A stretch of DNA of 64,000 nucleotides from Opisthorchis felineus (lineage: Eukaryota > Platyhelminthes > Trematoda > Opisthorchiida > Opisthorchiidae). The stretch is from assembly GCA_004794785.1 (NCBI GenBank), contig SJOL01002847.1:104102-168101 (forward strand). Reading direction: 5' to 3'. Below the pieces are notes generated by a model, which saw nothing but the letters and a program-made list of their open reading frames with translations, ran no database searches and had not been told where the DNA came from. Below are positions 55,738 through 64,000 of the stretch, piece after piece (position 1 is the stretch's first letter; each line of letters begins with the position of its first letter). Made by a program: the position numbers and the translations under genes.

Positions 55738-57780
55738 TCACCACTGGGGGCAGGGGGGTGAATGGTGGGTGAAGTAGGTTTGAATCCACGGCAGAAGATA
55801 GAGTATGAGGTTCATTATGGGGTAGGGAATATCTCTGGAAGGCTGGGGTGCAGTTGGAAGGGTTTGGGAGTCGGGAAGGGTTTTGGGACACGAAATCATT
55901 CGCATCGGCAGGATGTGTGGAGAGTGGCATGGTGCAGAAAAAGGCGGTGGGTGTGGGGGGATGGGCGGCATCCGAAAATGGTCTACAGTTGGGACGGAAG
56001 TGGGTGAGCAGGGTGGTGGAAGCACATAAGGGTCTGAGCTGGCCGCCGGTATTTGGGGATGTGAGGTTTTGCCAAGCTCGCGGTACGTGCGGTTTGAAGA
56101 ACTTGCCATGTAATTGTGGGGAAGCCGGAGCAAAGTCCAGTTATCTTGTGAAGAACAAGGGACCGATTCTCCAGGTTGTAGTTGAGGGTGCCTCACGTAT
56201 CGCGACCTAGACGTTAAATGTTTCAGTCCGAAGGCGTATTTTGTCGGAGGTGGAACGCGGAGAGACAGCAGGTCAGGAGGTCTGTGACGGGCCCCAGTGC
56301 TGTCATTGTCTGGCATAGTCATTGCTCTGGCTGGGAGACGTGCCGCGTCAGTCGTCAGCACCGCGTCAGCACCAGGAGGGAGTTCTACTGGGTTGACGGG
56401 GGCATTTGCAGTTTTCGCGGATGGTGAGGCAGAAAGTCCATTTGTAGGAGCGATGGAGGGCTCAGGGTCTTGTAAGGCTGTGAAGCAAGAAGCTACCGGA
56501 TAGTTTGGTGTGGGCCCAGTGCTGGGAGCAATCACAGAGCACTGAGAGTATAAGGGTTCAGTGGGGGTGTCAACGTACGTACTGGTAGTTAATGGCCCAA
56601 CGGGTTTAGTTACGACAGCATACGAAGGGTCAGATTTTCGGGGATGCAGTTGAGGGTGCGTTACGTATCGTGGCCTCAACAGTAAATGTTTGAGACCGAA
56701 GGCATACTTCGGCGGAGGTGGAATGCGGAGAGACAGCAGGTCAGGGGGTCTGTGACGAGAACGTGTGCTGTCTACAACTGGTGTAGTCATTGCTCTGGTT
56801 GGCAGACTTACCGCATCAGTCGTTTCAGGAGCTGGTGAGAGTTCTACTGGGCTGATGGAGATATTTGCAGTTTTCATGGGTGGTAAAGCAAAAAGTCCAT
56901 TTGTGGGTGCGATGGGGGGCTCAGGGTTTTGTAAGGCAGAGGCTGCTGAATAACGTAGTGCGGGTTCAGTGCTGGGAGTAATCACAGAGCATTGAGAGTC
57001 TAAGGGTACCGTGGGAGCGACAACGCAAGTACTGCCGGTTGATGATGCAACAGGTTCAGGTAACTTCTTGGTAAGCTGTCTTTGCATTCGAGTACGGGCA
57101 GCTTTAATTTTTATGGTTTGGAATTTTTTGGTAGAGGAGAGAAGAGCCTTGGATGTTAGCAGACGCGCGGCATCCTTTTCATCCTGGAATTGCATCATTA
57201 TTGGACAGCACATGGATGGTTTCAGCTTTCGGAGCCGTCGAGCTGTGCACTTGGTGTCCAGCATGCCACATGCAGTCAGGATGGCAGTTTTGGTATGTTC
57301 AACCGGAATTCGATCAGGTGCGTTGAATATTAGGACCTGATGCCGGCATTGGACGCGTTGACAAATCTCAGACGCAATCGTGTCAATAAGAATTGACGCT
57401 TTTTCTAGATTGGTTTGATCGCGTGGTGCGTCAGGATTTAGCAGACATGCAATAGACTGTATGGTTCGGAGGGAGGACATTTCATTTTCTATCGTGTGCA
57501 GACGTGTTCTGAGATTTTCCAGGTCTTTCAAGACCTGAGATCCTACTGGCAGCTGTGAGAGAAGAGTGTTGCCAGGTTGAGGAGGCAAAGATATGTCAGT
57601 TAGTACTACTGAACAATCTGAGGTTGCTTGGAATACAGTCTTTGCCGGCCTCGAAAGGTGAGGGGGTTGGGAGCTGGGTCTTCTGGCTGTGAGGCGCTTC
57701 TTTGAACACACTAGGGAGATAGATGATGGGGATTCGGGGTCTAGCAACCGCTTTGAGGAGGAAGACGGGAGCGGTGTCAT
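55738..57780 (-). CDS. CR1-like LINE ORF1, 680-aa proline/serine-rich RNA-binding-type protein
   Basis: The longest open frame in the window. Residues about 85-110 form a predicted coiled coil (LENLRTRLHTIENEMSSLRT). About 140-235 resembles the RRM-like domain of CR1/L2 ORF1 proteins (HQVLIFNAPDRIPVEHTKTA; CCPIMMQFQDEKDAARLLTS), followed by basic residues. The rest is Pro/Ser/Thr-rich with an internal duplication: RHRPPDLLSLRIPPPPKYAF and RHRPPDLLSLRVPPPTKYAF, each followed by GLKHL and a tyrosine/arginine block. ORF1p normally binds the element's RNA. No stop interrupts it, in contrast to ORF2. Confidence 0.8.
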   Translation of the reverse strand: MTPLPSSSSKRLLDPESPSSISLVCSKKRLTARRPSSQPPHLSRPAKTVFQATSDCSVVLTDISLPPQPGNTLLSQLPVGSQVLKDLENLRTRLHTIENEMSSLRTIQSIACLLNPDAPRDQTNLEKASILIDTIASEICQRVQCRHQVLIFNAPDRIPVEHTKTAILTACGMLDTKCTARRLRKLKPSMCCPIMMQFQDEKDAARLLTSKALLSSTKKFQTIKIKAARTRMQRQLTKKLPEPVASSTGSTCVVAPTVPLDSQCSVITPSTEPALRYSAASALQNPEPPIAPTNGLFALPPMKTANISISPVELSPAPETTDAVSLPTRAMTTPVVDSTRSRHRPPDLLSLRIPPPPKYAFGLKHLLLRPRYVTHPQLHPRKSDPSYAVVTKPVGPLTTSTYVDTPTEPLYSQCSVIAPSTGPTPNYPVASCFTALQDPEPSIAPTNGLSASPSAKTANAPVNPVELPPGADAVLTTDAARLPARAMTMPDNDSTGARHRPPDLLSLRVPPPTKYAFGLKHLTSRSRYVRHPQLQPGESVPCSSQDNWTLLRLPHNYMASSSNRTYRELGKTSHPQIPAASSDPYVLPPPCSPTSVPTVDHFRMPPIPPHPPPFSAPCHSPHILPMRMISCPKTLPDSQTLPTAPQPSRDIPYPIMNLILYLLPWIQTYFTHHSPPCPQW

Positions 57781-58050
57781 AATGTGATAACCGGAGCAGG
57801 TTGAGGAATAATTGATTTGGGAGAATACGGTTGAGAGAGCTCTAGGGTAGTAGGAAAACTCTGGATTTTATTGCGAGGGTCTCAGTAAATCTTAGCGACC
57901 TATGTGAGCTGATAGTTTAGATAGGACTGTGGACGCGTGGAACAGTGGCAGCACTTTGACAGGGACGATTATGTAGATGAGGACTAACGTGCTCGACCAG
58001 CTGGGGACCAACACTGACAAGAATAGGCCTACTGAAGAAGGAAGACCAGC

Positions 58051-59408
58051 CGGACTTTGTGATCGCAGCTCATTGGGGGACCACCGTAAATGAATAGTTA
58101 CCTAGTATAAAAAATGTTTAAAGACCTATGGATGGGCTAGAATACAAAAACATCCTACAAAACCTGACCTTGAAATTTTAGTTTCCACGCAATCAGAAGT
58201 AGCCACAAATTATTGAGCCAAGACAGTTCAATGAATGGCAATTTAGGGTATGTGGACACGTTTGGCAGTTAAGCTAATTTATGGACTTAATAGGTGCTAA
58301 ATTCTCTTGCTTTAACAATCCAGCTTTCCCTAATTTATGCGCACTGCACGCTTAAATCGTTCTTTACTCGGCTTCTACGCGAATTTAATACGTGTTTGCG
58401 CGGCTTCCTGACTGTTCATTACTGACCAGCCAGAATTCCGCTTGTGCGAAAATTGAATGCCCTGTGGGAAATCCTCGCATCTTAACAAATTTGAGCAAGC
58501 AAACTCAGTGTCGGTTCACTCACGCATTCATGTACTGATAGGCAATATTGAGGCCCTTCCGCCGGTCACCAGCAACAAAGCGAGTCCGGTTTGGCCGGAT
58601 CTGTGAGGTTTCCAAAGAAAATTTTGCACGGCGTTTTTCTAGTCCGACTGCGCACTACGGTGATATATTGCTGGTATGTGCTGGTTTAAGTGAGCAAACT
58701 TTCAAGTTTATCAAATTGCCCCGAATCGTATGTACGTTTCGTTTTGTCGATAAAGCATAGATCCAAAACGTTGCAATGTTTCACGATCCACGGTGTCTGA
58801 AAAACCCAATGGAACTTTTAGTTAAATTCAAATGCGAATTCCACGCAGGTAGGTACTTGTCGTCCATCGGATGCTTGTCCGATGTGACAAATTGGGTGAA
58901 CAAATTCACAGAAGTTTGGCACGAACTGTTATTTGTGACGTTTGTCTTGCATTTGGTACAATATTTAAAGGTAATTTATTGTGTAGTGTTGACAATTATA
59001 TGCATCTATGTGAATGGCTCTTACTTTCAGCTATGCACAGCTAGTCAGGAAATAGGGGTGTTCCACGACAATGCGCGTGTGAATTTTTACCGTTTTCGTG
59101 AAAGATCATTTGCAGTAGAGAGCATAACATCAATGAGCCTGATGTTGTCAGAAGGAGCAACCAAACTTTCGGAGAATAAGGCCACCGATTGCCCTCCATC
59201 ATGGTAATCGTAGGCTTGTCACTTACCTTATTCGCTAATCGTAAATGCTAGGCTGGTATCTACGCGTGCTGCTGAGTATGTGGCCTTAATTATGCATGAT
59301 AACCTAATCCAAAAATTAACAGCGGCACTTTCTCACCATTACCGTAAGCGTTTTCGCTCTGCCATGCTCACCCCTAAAATTAATGTGACCGCCGCTTGCG
59401 AATTATCT
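58051..59408. other. Stretch between the LINE and the right-hand gene, no gene called
   Basis: The plus-strand frame 58776-59207 (143 codons) has a long hydrophobic run (LLFVTFVLHLVQYLKVIYCV, VLTIICIYV) but no family I know. Part of this stretch should be the 3' UTR of the minus-strand gene stopping at 59409. Confidence 0.45.
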
Positions 59409-59697
59409 TTATTTGTTTGATGCACCGGTACAAGCGTAAGGTATCACTCCTTTTTTCGTTTTCTGTTCACTGCTTCCACTCAACGTTGGGACGATGATTC
59501 GGTGATTTTGTGGTACAATATTCGTAGGCTTTATTGGAGGCAAGTGAATTTGAAGCCGAAGGCTGCCGTTAGAGCGATCTTGCTCCATGCTTGTGAGATC
59601 TGATCCCCAGGATTCAACTGTGTACTCATCGATGTAGCCGTTAGCCAGTGGGTGGGTACTTGGCGTTAATTCCATTCTACTGGAGAAGCGAGCTAAA
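59409..59697 (-). CDS. Unidentified gene, terminal exon
   Basis: Acceptor cttctatag, then ILARFSSRMELTPSTHPLAN, GYIDEYTVESWGSDLTSMEQ and the polar tail HLPPIKPTNIVPQNHRIIVP, ending TGASNK at TAA. It is Ser/Asn/Pro-rich, probably a disordered C-terminus. Confidence 0.6.
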
Positions 59698-62600
59698 CTA
59701 TAGAAGACGTGAAAAACTTACATCAGCGAACTCTCGTTTGATTTCAGTACCCAGAGGTGCGACATCTTTATTAGGTTTCATTTGTATTTAATTTCAACAA
59801 GTTAACACAGCGAAAACCACCCAAAACCCTTAACGTTCATAACTGTTGCTGCGGGTGGTATCCGTTAGGCTTCTTAGTAATGGTGGACTTTGTGGAATGT
59901 ACTTACGACAAGTATAGCCTGTGGGGCGCGGCAGCACACAAGCCCGACTCCCGCACCAGGGAGCAGCATGGTCGGCTGAGTGGTCCCGAAATGGGCCTGG
60001 GTGGCATTCACCCACATCAAAATCAGACGGAGTCGTCCATCGGCGCAAACCGTTACCTAGGTTTGTGACAAGTAGCCCAAAAAATTGGGACTAATTATTC
60101 AGAACAGTGGATCACCGTTTGCCAGTCTTTTAGCATAGCGGAACACATCTTTAGCGGCCCATATATCTCAGGTAAATACGTCGACAATCATCGTCTCACT
60201 GCCGCACTCTCTAATCTTCATATCCATGAAGAAGCTCAATAGCTTACGCGGATGCGCCAAACGTTTGCTTCTGACGAAAGCATACACATCCAGACACCCG
60301 ATCCTAATGCACCTAGCACAATAAAGGTCTGGAGCTTGTATCTGCATAGCCAACCTCCGATGCCCTAAAATAACTTATTGGAAACAGTTTGTGCTGTGCG
60401 TGAGATTAGCGTTTACGGCGTCCGGGAAAATGTCGGAGTGAAGCTATTTGTTGCGTGCTGGTAAAAAATACATGGCTTTAAAGGCAGCTATCAGATTACT
60501 TCACGAGTATACGGCCACACTCATGGAGCTTTGGAGGGACCGACGAGATGTCACTTACTTCAGTAATCAAAACAAACATCGGCCTACCTAACAATTGGGA
60601 TCGGTAATTGACATGGCGGTCGTAGATATCTTTGGTGGACAGCACATTTCCATTTCTATCTGCAGCGTACTGCCACACCTCCGATAACGCAGGTCTACGC
60701 ACTTTCACTTCTTTGCACGTCAGGCGCCAGTTGACGGGGAGCCAATCAAGCCCGCTCATTAGGTGGTCGTGCTTCAGCTGGAAGGACGTCACCGTCAATT
60801 AGGTATTATACCAGCAGAAGTAAAGCCTCTTTGGACACCTCATATGGCATGTGCTCTCTGTCGTAAAAAATCCACCCTACTTGCTAGCTGCAACGAATCC
60901 ACGTTTTCGAGGTTAACACTTCATAGTTAAGAATGCACATGCCTAGTGCGTTTTACCTGTTTAAGTGGGCGTAACCTCAAAGTCAACAATCACCTCAGCT
61001 TTGAAGACAGTACCTAATGAAATAAGATGTCGCGACCTGCACTTGAAGGTGAATCGCTTACAGTGGGCAAAAGGTGTAATTAGTTCCGCAGCTATATAGC
61101 TTGTGAAACTTTCCAGGGCCTACAGTGTACTGGCTGACGCAAAAAAATGCGGGAATATCACTCATGAAACTAAACTTTGCCCTGTATTTGCTCGGCTGGA
61201 AGGATGCCAAATCCTATGCTCTCGTAACTCAAAAATTACTATTCCGAGTAATCATTGCGACAGAAACATTCATTGGTTAGGAAAACTCGTCCTGGGGTTG
61301 AAGAACATAAGGCTTGCAGATCACGATGGGCTGTGCCCGTAGATCGGGTTTTCTGGTGCGCTGCTTGATATCACTCCGGAATTGTTCAGGTCCCCTTAAC
61401 TGACAGCAGACTTCTGCATTGCTAATTGTGGAAAATATCAGGCTTTCCATAGCCGGCCCCAGGGGGTTGTCGGAACGTTTGTGGCTAGAAGGGTTTGTTA
61501 CAAGCTGCCCATCACAATGTCAAGCATAAGGTTCCACTCTGACCAAGAAAACTGTCGTCGCTTGCACAATAAGGCATTGAAAACCTAGCTGACCTACACG
61601 ACCATCAGGCGCCCATCCATTTCGACTGGAAGAAGTCGATGGTCTAACTTGGAAGAGATATTAAGTTGTATTTTATCGGGCGTCTTGAGTGTGAAATATG
61701 TTCTGGCAGGAAGTGTACGGGTTTGTTGGTGCATAGTGTTCATCGAGTTACTGACGTCCTGAAATGAGAGGAAGGTATAAATTAGTTTATCGAAATGTCA
61801 CTCTAAGGCTGACAAAACTGAAGCAATACTTACTCCATAAAGCGAGCACTTTGGGGCAACCATCCCACGGAGCCGTGCCTGCACGACGTAATCGCCAAGT
61901 AGTGATTTGTATTGCGCTACATCTTGTGGCGGATGCCTATTGAGTGTAAGGCCTAAAGAACTTCGAGACTTACCTGAAATGCATGAAGCCTCAGCAACGG
62001 CCGAAAAGACTGGAATCGGACTAACAGTAAAGCCGGAATTGAATAAATAATCGTCTAGCTGGCTTCAAGATATTTGCTTACTTCACCAGAATTAGGTTCT
62101 AACTTGACTACCACATCAAGATACCAGCGGTAGGCGGATGAGTCGCTCTTACATGTGTCACATGAAATCATCACTGCCTTTTCTCTCCAACTGGTTATCT
62201 ACAGTATTGGTATGCGTATTGTACAATTAACTCACGGTTGTCAATTTGCTCTTCGCTTGAGCGGAAGGTGCAGGACGCACACAGGCCTCTTGAACGCACG
62301 GAGCTGGGATTTTGTGTCCCAGCCTAAGTCAAAATTATAGCATGCATTCTTTGTGGACCGTTTCATACGCACACCTGTGCGTTTTCTGGACTGGCCGGGG
62401 GATAAGCAGAAAAAATAAATTAATCATATAATCACTCATCTTGGGGAAAAGCCTGAAGATCGCCACCGCACAGCGGTCAACATTCACCGTCACAAAAGTC
62501 AACATGATAGTATAAGCGATCCGTTTTCCACTACCACATGCAACTAACAATGTGAGGGAAGTCTATAGTCACCCACAAGAAGATTTTAGTGCAGGGATAA

Positions 62601-62854
62601 ACTCCGATGGTTGACACGTTCTGGCAAATTAACTTTTACAGCTCCCCAGGCGGCTGACTCCGTGGTGCTCACCCGTTTTCGGCATTCAGGGGGCACTGTA
62701 TCCCACATCGAGTCAGGTATTTTATTCAGAGGTGTTTCTGTGAGTTCTTCCCATCCAAAATGGATGGTCTTCGGTTTACAATGTACTGGAGCAGTAGGCA
62801 CCCCATGCACTTGGTTCAAAATCACCATCGTCATTTCCCAATGGCAGATAGCAG
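59409..62854 (-). CDS. Unidentified multi-exon gene (3' part), probably cysteine-containing
   Basis: Exons inferred on the minus strand: 62673-62854, 62236-62323 (boundaries uncertain), 62082-62177, 61834-62058, 61600-61758, 60559-60777, 59907-60056, 59722-59765 and the terminal 59409-59697. From 62177 onward every join is GT-AG and phase-consistent, which is strong support. Protein landmarks: WDTVPPECRKR; ISCDTCKSDSSAYRWYLDVV; VVQARLRGMVAPKCSLYG; LNISSKLDHRLLPVEMDGRL; GLDWLPVNWRLTCKEVKV; WQYAADRNGNVLSTKDIYDR; LLGRPMFVLITEVTVCADGR. No transmembrane helix or catalytic motif is evident. The CxxC...YRW block faintly recalls REJ/PKD-type extracellular domains, too weakly to name it. The 5' end is not found. 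Confidence 0.65.
59722..59765 (-). CDS. Unidentified gene, small exon (44 nt)
   Basis: Encodes MSHLWVLKSNESSL plus two bases and ends at GAT|GTAAGT. Phases agree with both neighbours, but the acceptor (aataaag) lacks a pyrimidine tract, so this exon is the least certain of the downstream set. Confidence 0.4.
59907..60056 (-). CDS. Unidentified gene, 150-nt exon
   Basis: 50 codons in phase 0: VTVCADGRLRLILMWVNATQ, AHFGTTQPTMLLPGAGVGLV, CCRAPQAILV; donor GTC|GTAAGT. The longer ORF in another frame (RRWTTPSDFDVGECHPG) is a shadow, because only phase 0 continues from the preceding exon. Confidence 0.65.
60559..60777 (-). CDS. Unidentified gene, 219-nt exon
   Basis: Acceptor gtccttccag with a ctaattgac branch-like site; 73 codons LKHDHLMSGLDWLPVNWRLT ... 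PMFVLITE with donor GAA|GTAAGT. The phase is 0 at both ends. A possible internal donor (TTAG|GTAGGC) could give a shorter form. Confidence 0.7.
61600..61758 (-). CDS. Unidentified gene, exon
   Basis: Acceptor ctctcatttcag, then DVSNSMNTMHQQTRTLPART, YFTLKTPDKIQLNISSKLDH and RLLPVEMDGRLMV. The donor is likely GTC|GTGTAG, before an in-frame TAG. It is a beta-strand-rich composition. Confidence 0.6.
61834..62058 (-). CDS. Unidentified gene, 225-nt exon
   Basis: 75 codons, phase 0 to 0, LDDYLFNSGFTVSPIPVFSA to VAPKCSLYG with donor GGA|GTAAGT. It contains an in-frame 21-nt stretch (61950-61970) with perfect donor and acceptor ends, encoding GKSRSSL if retained. Confidence 0.65.
62082..62177 (-). 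CDS. Unidentified gene, exon encoding the CDTC segment
   Basis: 96 nt, phase 0 to 0: AVMISCDTCKSDSSAYRWYL, DVVVKLEPNSGE. Acceptor aaaag, donor GAA|GTAAGC. The next acceptor lies only 23 nt downstream. Confidence 0.6.
62236..62323 (-). CDS. Unidentified gene, exon with uncertain 5' boundary
   Basis: Ends at a good donor ACC|GTGAGT in phase 0 when read LGHKIPAPCVQEACVRPAPS, AQAKSKLTT. A second frame (QNPSSVRSRGLCASCTFRSS) is also open, so the frame depends on the true acceptor. Confidence 0.4.
62673..62854 (-). CDS. Unidentified gene, upstream exon
   Basis: 182 nt between aaacag and CGG|GTGAGC, encoding 60 residues with AICHWEMTMVILNQVHGVPT, TIHFGWEELTETPLNKIPDS and WDTVPPECRKR. The join to the next exon is not phase-proven. 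Confidence 0.55.
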
Positions 62855-62950
62855 CTGTTTAAAAGCCGAAAAGCCACGAATGTCTTTAAGAAGCTGGGCG
62901 CTGGGGAGTGAATTCACCTGCGCCGGTAAAAAACGTCCCTGATGGATAAC

Positions 62951-63386
62951 ACCCGTCAGTGATCTGGGATAGCGGGTCGCAAATCAGGTGGCGGCGTCAG
63001 GTCACGCAGGTTGTTTTTGGGGCTGTGCGATTTATTGTACCGTTGGATCGAGGCCACTGTGCGGTGATGATCTACGAGTTTGTCACAAAGGTGAGTGCTT
63101 ATATGTTTCAGTACTAATTTGCCTCGTCACCCCCCTCCCAGAAATTGCGCGGTTGTAGCCGCTAGGTCTTCTGCAAAAAATCGCAGCTAATCCGGACCAA
63201 AGCACAGGAGCACAGTGTGTTCCCTAAATCAGTATACTTTCTTATTCTTTGTTTCAGGGAAGAGCAAAATTAAAATGTGCTAGTTTACAGTACGATGCTA
63301 GTAATAATGTTTCACATCGCCACATGGGGACTAAAGACTGTGATAACTTCCGGGTTGCCCAGGTCCACTTCACTAGCCAGACATAA
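62951..63386 (+). CDS. Candidate two-exon plus-strand fragment (weak)
   Basis: An open stretch 62951-63091 (ending GHCAVMIYEFVTK, donor AAAG|GTGAGT) can be joined in phase 0 to 63258-63386 (acceptor tttgtttcag; GRAKLKCASLQYDASNNVSH ... VHFTSQT, TAA). Both splice sites are good, but the minus strand at 63000-63080 is also open, and I do not recognise either protein. Confidence 0.2.
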
Positions 63387-64000
63387 CATACATGTAATTC
63401 CTTCTTGTGCTCTAAAGTTATCATACACATGTAAAATATAAAAACCTTATTATTCTTTGAAAAACAACAATCGCGGCTAGCGCCCGTGGGGTGTGTGCCA
63501 TGCAACATTCGTCGCTTGGAGCTGACAGCGGTGACTCAGTGACTGATGCACCACACCCTCACATTTCTTTTAGGTGCACGTTCCAGCTTCCAGTCAAACT
63601 ACATTCCTTTTCCATTATCTCGGAAGCTCTTGCTTAACCGTTCATTATCTGTCCGCTGTCCCTCTTCACATTAACCTCCCTCTGCACAACATCAACCCTC
63701 TAACTGCCACCCCCTGTCTAACTCACCCTGTAATCGTCCGTTCAAGCTAGTCCAACGGACAGCCCCCCTGCTTGCCAAGTCGGCGGCTAAGTCCTTGCCT
63801 TCCCAAAATTACTCAATTACTCTCGCCCTGGCCTTACATCTTCTGATCGACCGACGCCTAGTGCAAACACGAGACACAACTCTTACCAGCAATGATGATC
63901 TCTTGCATCGCTATCTAAATGGAGGGCATACACGCTGATCAGAAGTCCACGCTCTACATCGGCAACCTCAGCTAGTCCTGGGTTGCTGCGTCAGCTAACA
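63387..64000. other. Right edge, C-rich stretch without a recognised gene
   Basis: 63640-63880 is markedly C/T-rich on the plus strand. A plus frame with LALALHLLIDRRLVQTRDTT and SNDDLLHRYLNGGHT (about 63820-63935) looks like a repeat-associated reading frame, but I cannot identify it. Confidence 0.35.

Larger units (their letters stand above)
52650..58050 (-). mobile_element. CR1-like LINE, nearly full length, ORF1 intact, ORF2 frameshifted
   Basis: Minus strand, 5' to 3': a short leader (to about 57781), ORF1 (57780-55738), then an ORF2 split into endonuclease (55613-54343), RT (54323-53154) and C-terminus (53001-52741). The (G+T)-rich plus strand is uniform throughout, supporting one element. 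ORF2 is broken at about 55300, 54330, 53800 and 53150, so it cannot move autonomously. The order ORF1-EN-RT and the motifs FNARSLLPK, VTETWLS, VLGDFNLPDISW and FADDIK fit the CR1 clade. Confidence 0.82.

Noticed and set aside
58776..59207. 143-codon plus frame with a hydrophobic run as a membrane-protein gene
   Set aside because: The hydrophobicity comes from a T-rich stretch; there is no family match or splice partner, and it lies antisense near the 3' end of the minus-strand gene.
59830..60048. Cysteine-rich frame RRWTTPSDFDVGECHPG...
   Set aside because: Attractive by eye, but the exon joins its neighbours only in the other frame (VTVCADGRLRLILMWV).
1..64000. CRISPR array, bacterial operon or defence system
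   Set aside because: The DNA is clearly eukaryotic (spliced metazoan genes, LINEs, SINEs); the repeats are dispersed transposons, not regularly spaced short repeats.

Overview
This is eukaryotic, intron-rich, repeat-rich DNA. Very short introns sit beside multi-kilobase ones. The repeats are LINE retrotransposons, a tRNA-derived SINE family and foldback elements. The conserved proteins are flatworm-compatible, and several repeats read like families I associate with opisthorchiid liver flukes (Clonorchis/Opisthorchis). The genus is inference from memory, not something I could search.

Three host genes are visible. (1) The left edge (504-755, +) is the last coding exon of pyruvate carboxylase, carrying the biotinyl domain with its AMKM motif. 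(2) A complete six-exon gene on the minus strand (33411 down to 24350) encodes a 241-residue Bax-inhibitor-1/lifeguard protein very like TMBIM4. It has a 34-nt exon, a 34-nt intron and a 45-nt intron, while two other introns are 2.4 and 5.9 kb and hold repeats. (3) The right end carries a multi-exon minus-strand gene (about 62854 down to 59409). Its exons join in consistent phase, but I could not identify the protein, and its 5' end is not resolved.

Layout: 0.8-24 kb is mostly intergenic, with foldback (MITE-like) elements, a dispersed 'VSVNL' repeat and LINE remnants. 24.3-33.4 kb is the TMBIM4-like gene with SINEs and foldback copies in its introns. 33.6-47.5 kb is a nest of SINEs and broken LINEs: an oppositely oriented pair of RTE-like elements, a third LINE with endonuclease and RT, and a fourth that joins an RTE-like RT to a CR1/L2-like C-terminus. 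48.6-49.1 kb is a degenerate tandem repeat of about 131 bp. 50-58 kb is dominated by a minus-strand CR1-like LINE whose 680-aa ORF1 is intact while its ORF2 is frameshifted. 59.4-62.9 kb is the unidentified gene.

The three genes show no functional linkage. The points of interest are the extreme intron sizes, the composite and nested transposons, and the unidentified right-hand gene. I saw no obvious undescribed multi-gene system such as a defence island or biosynthetic cluster.
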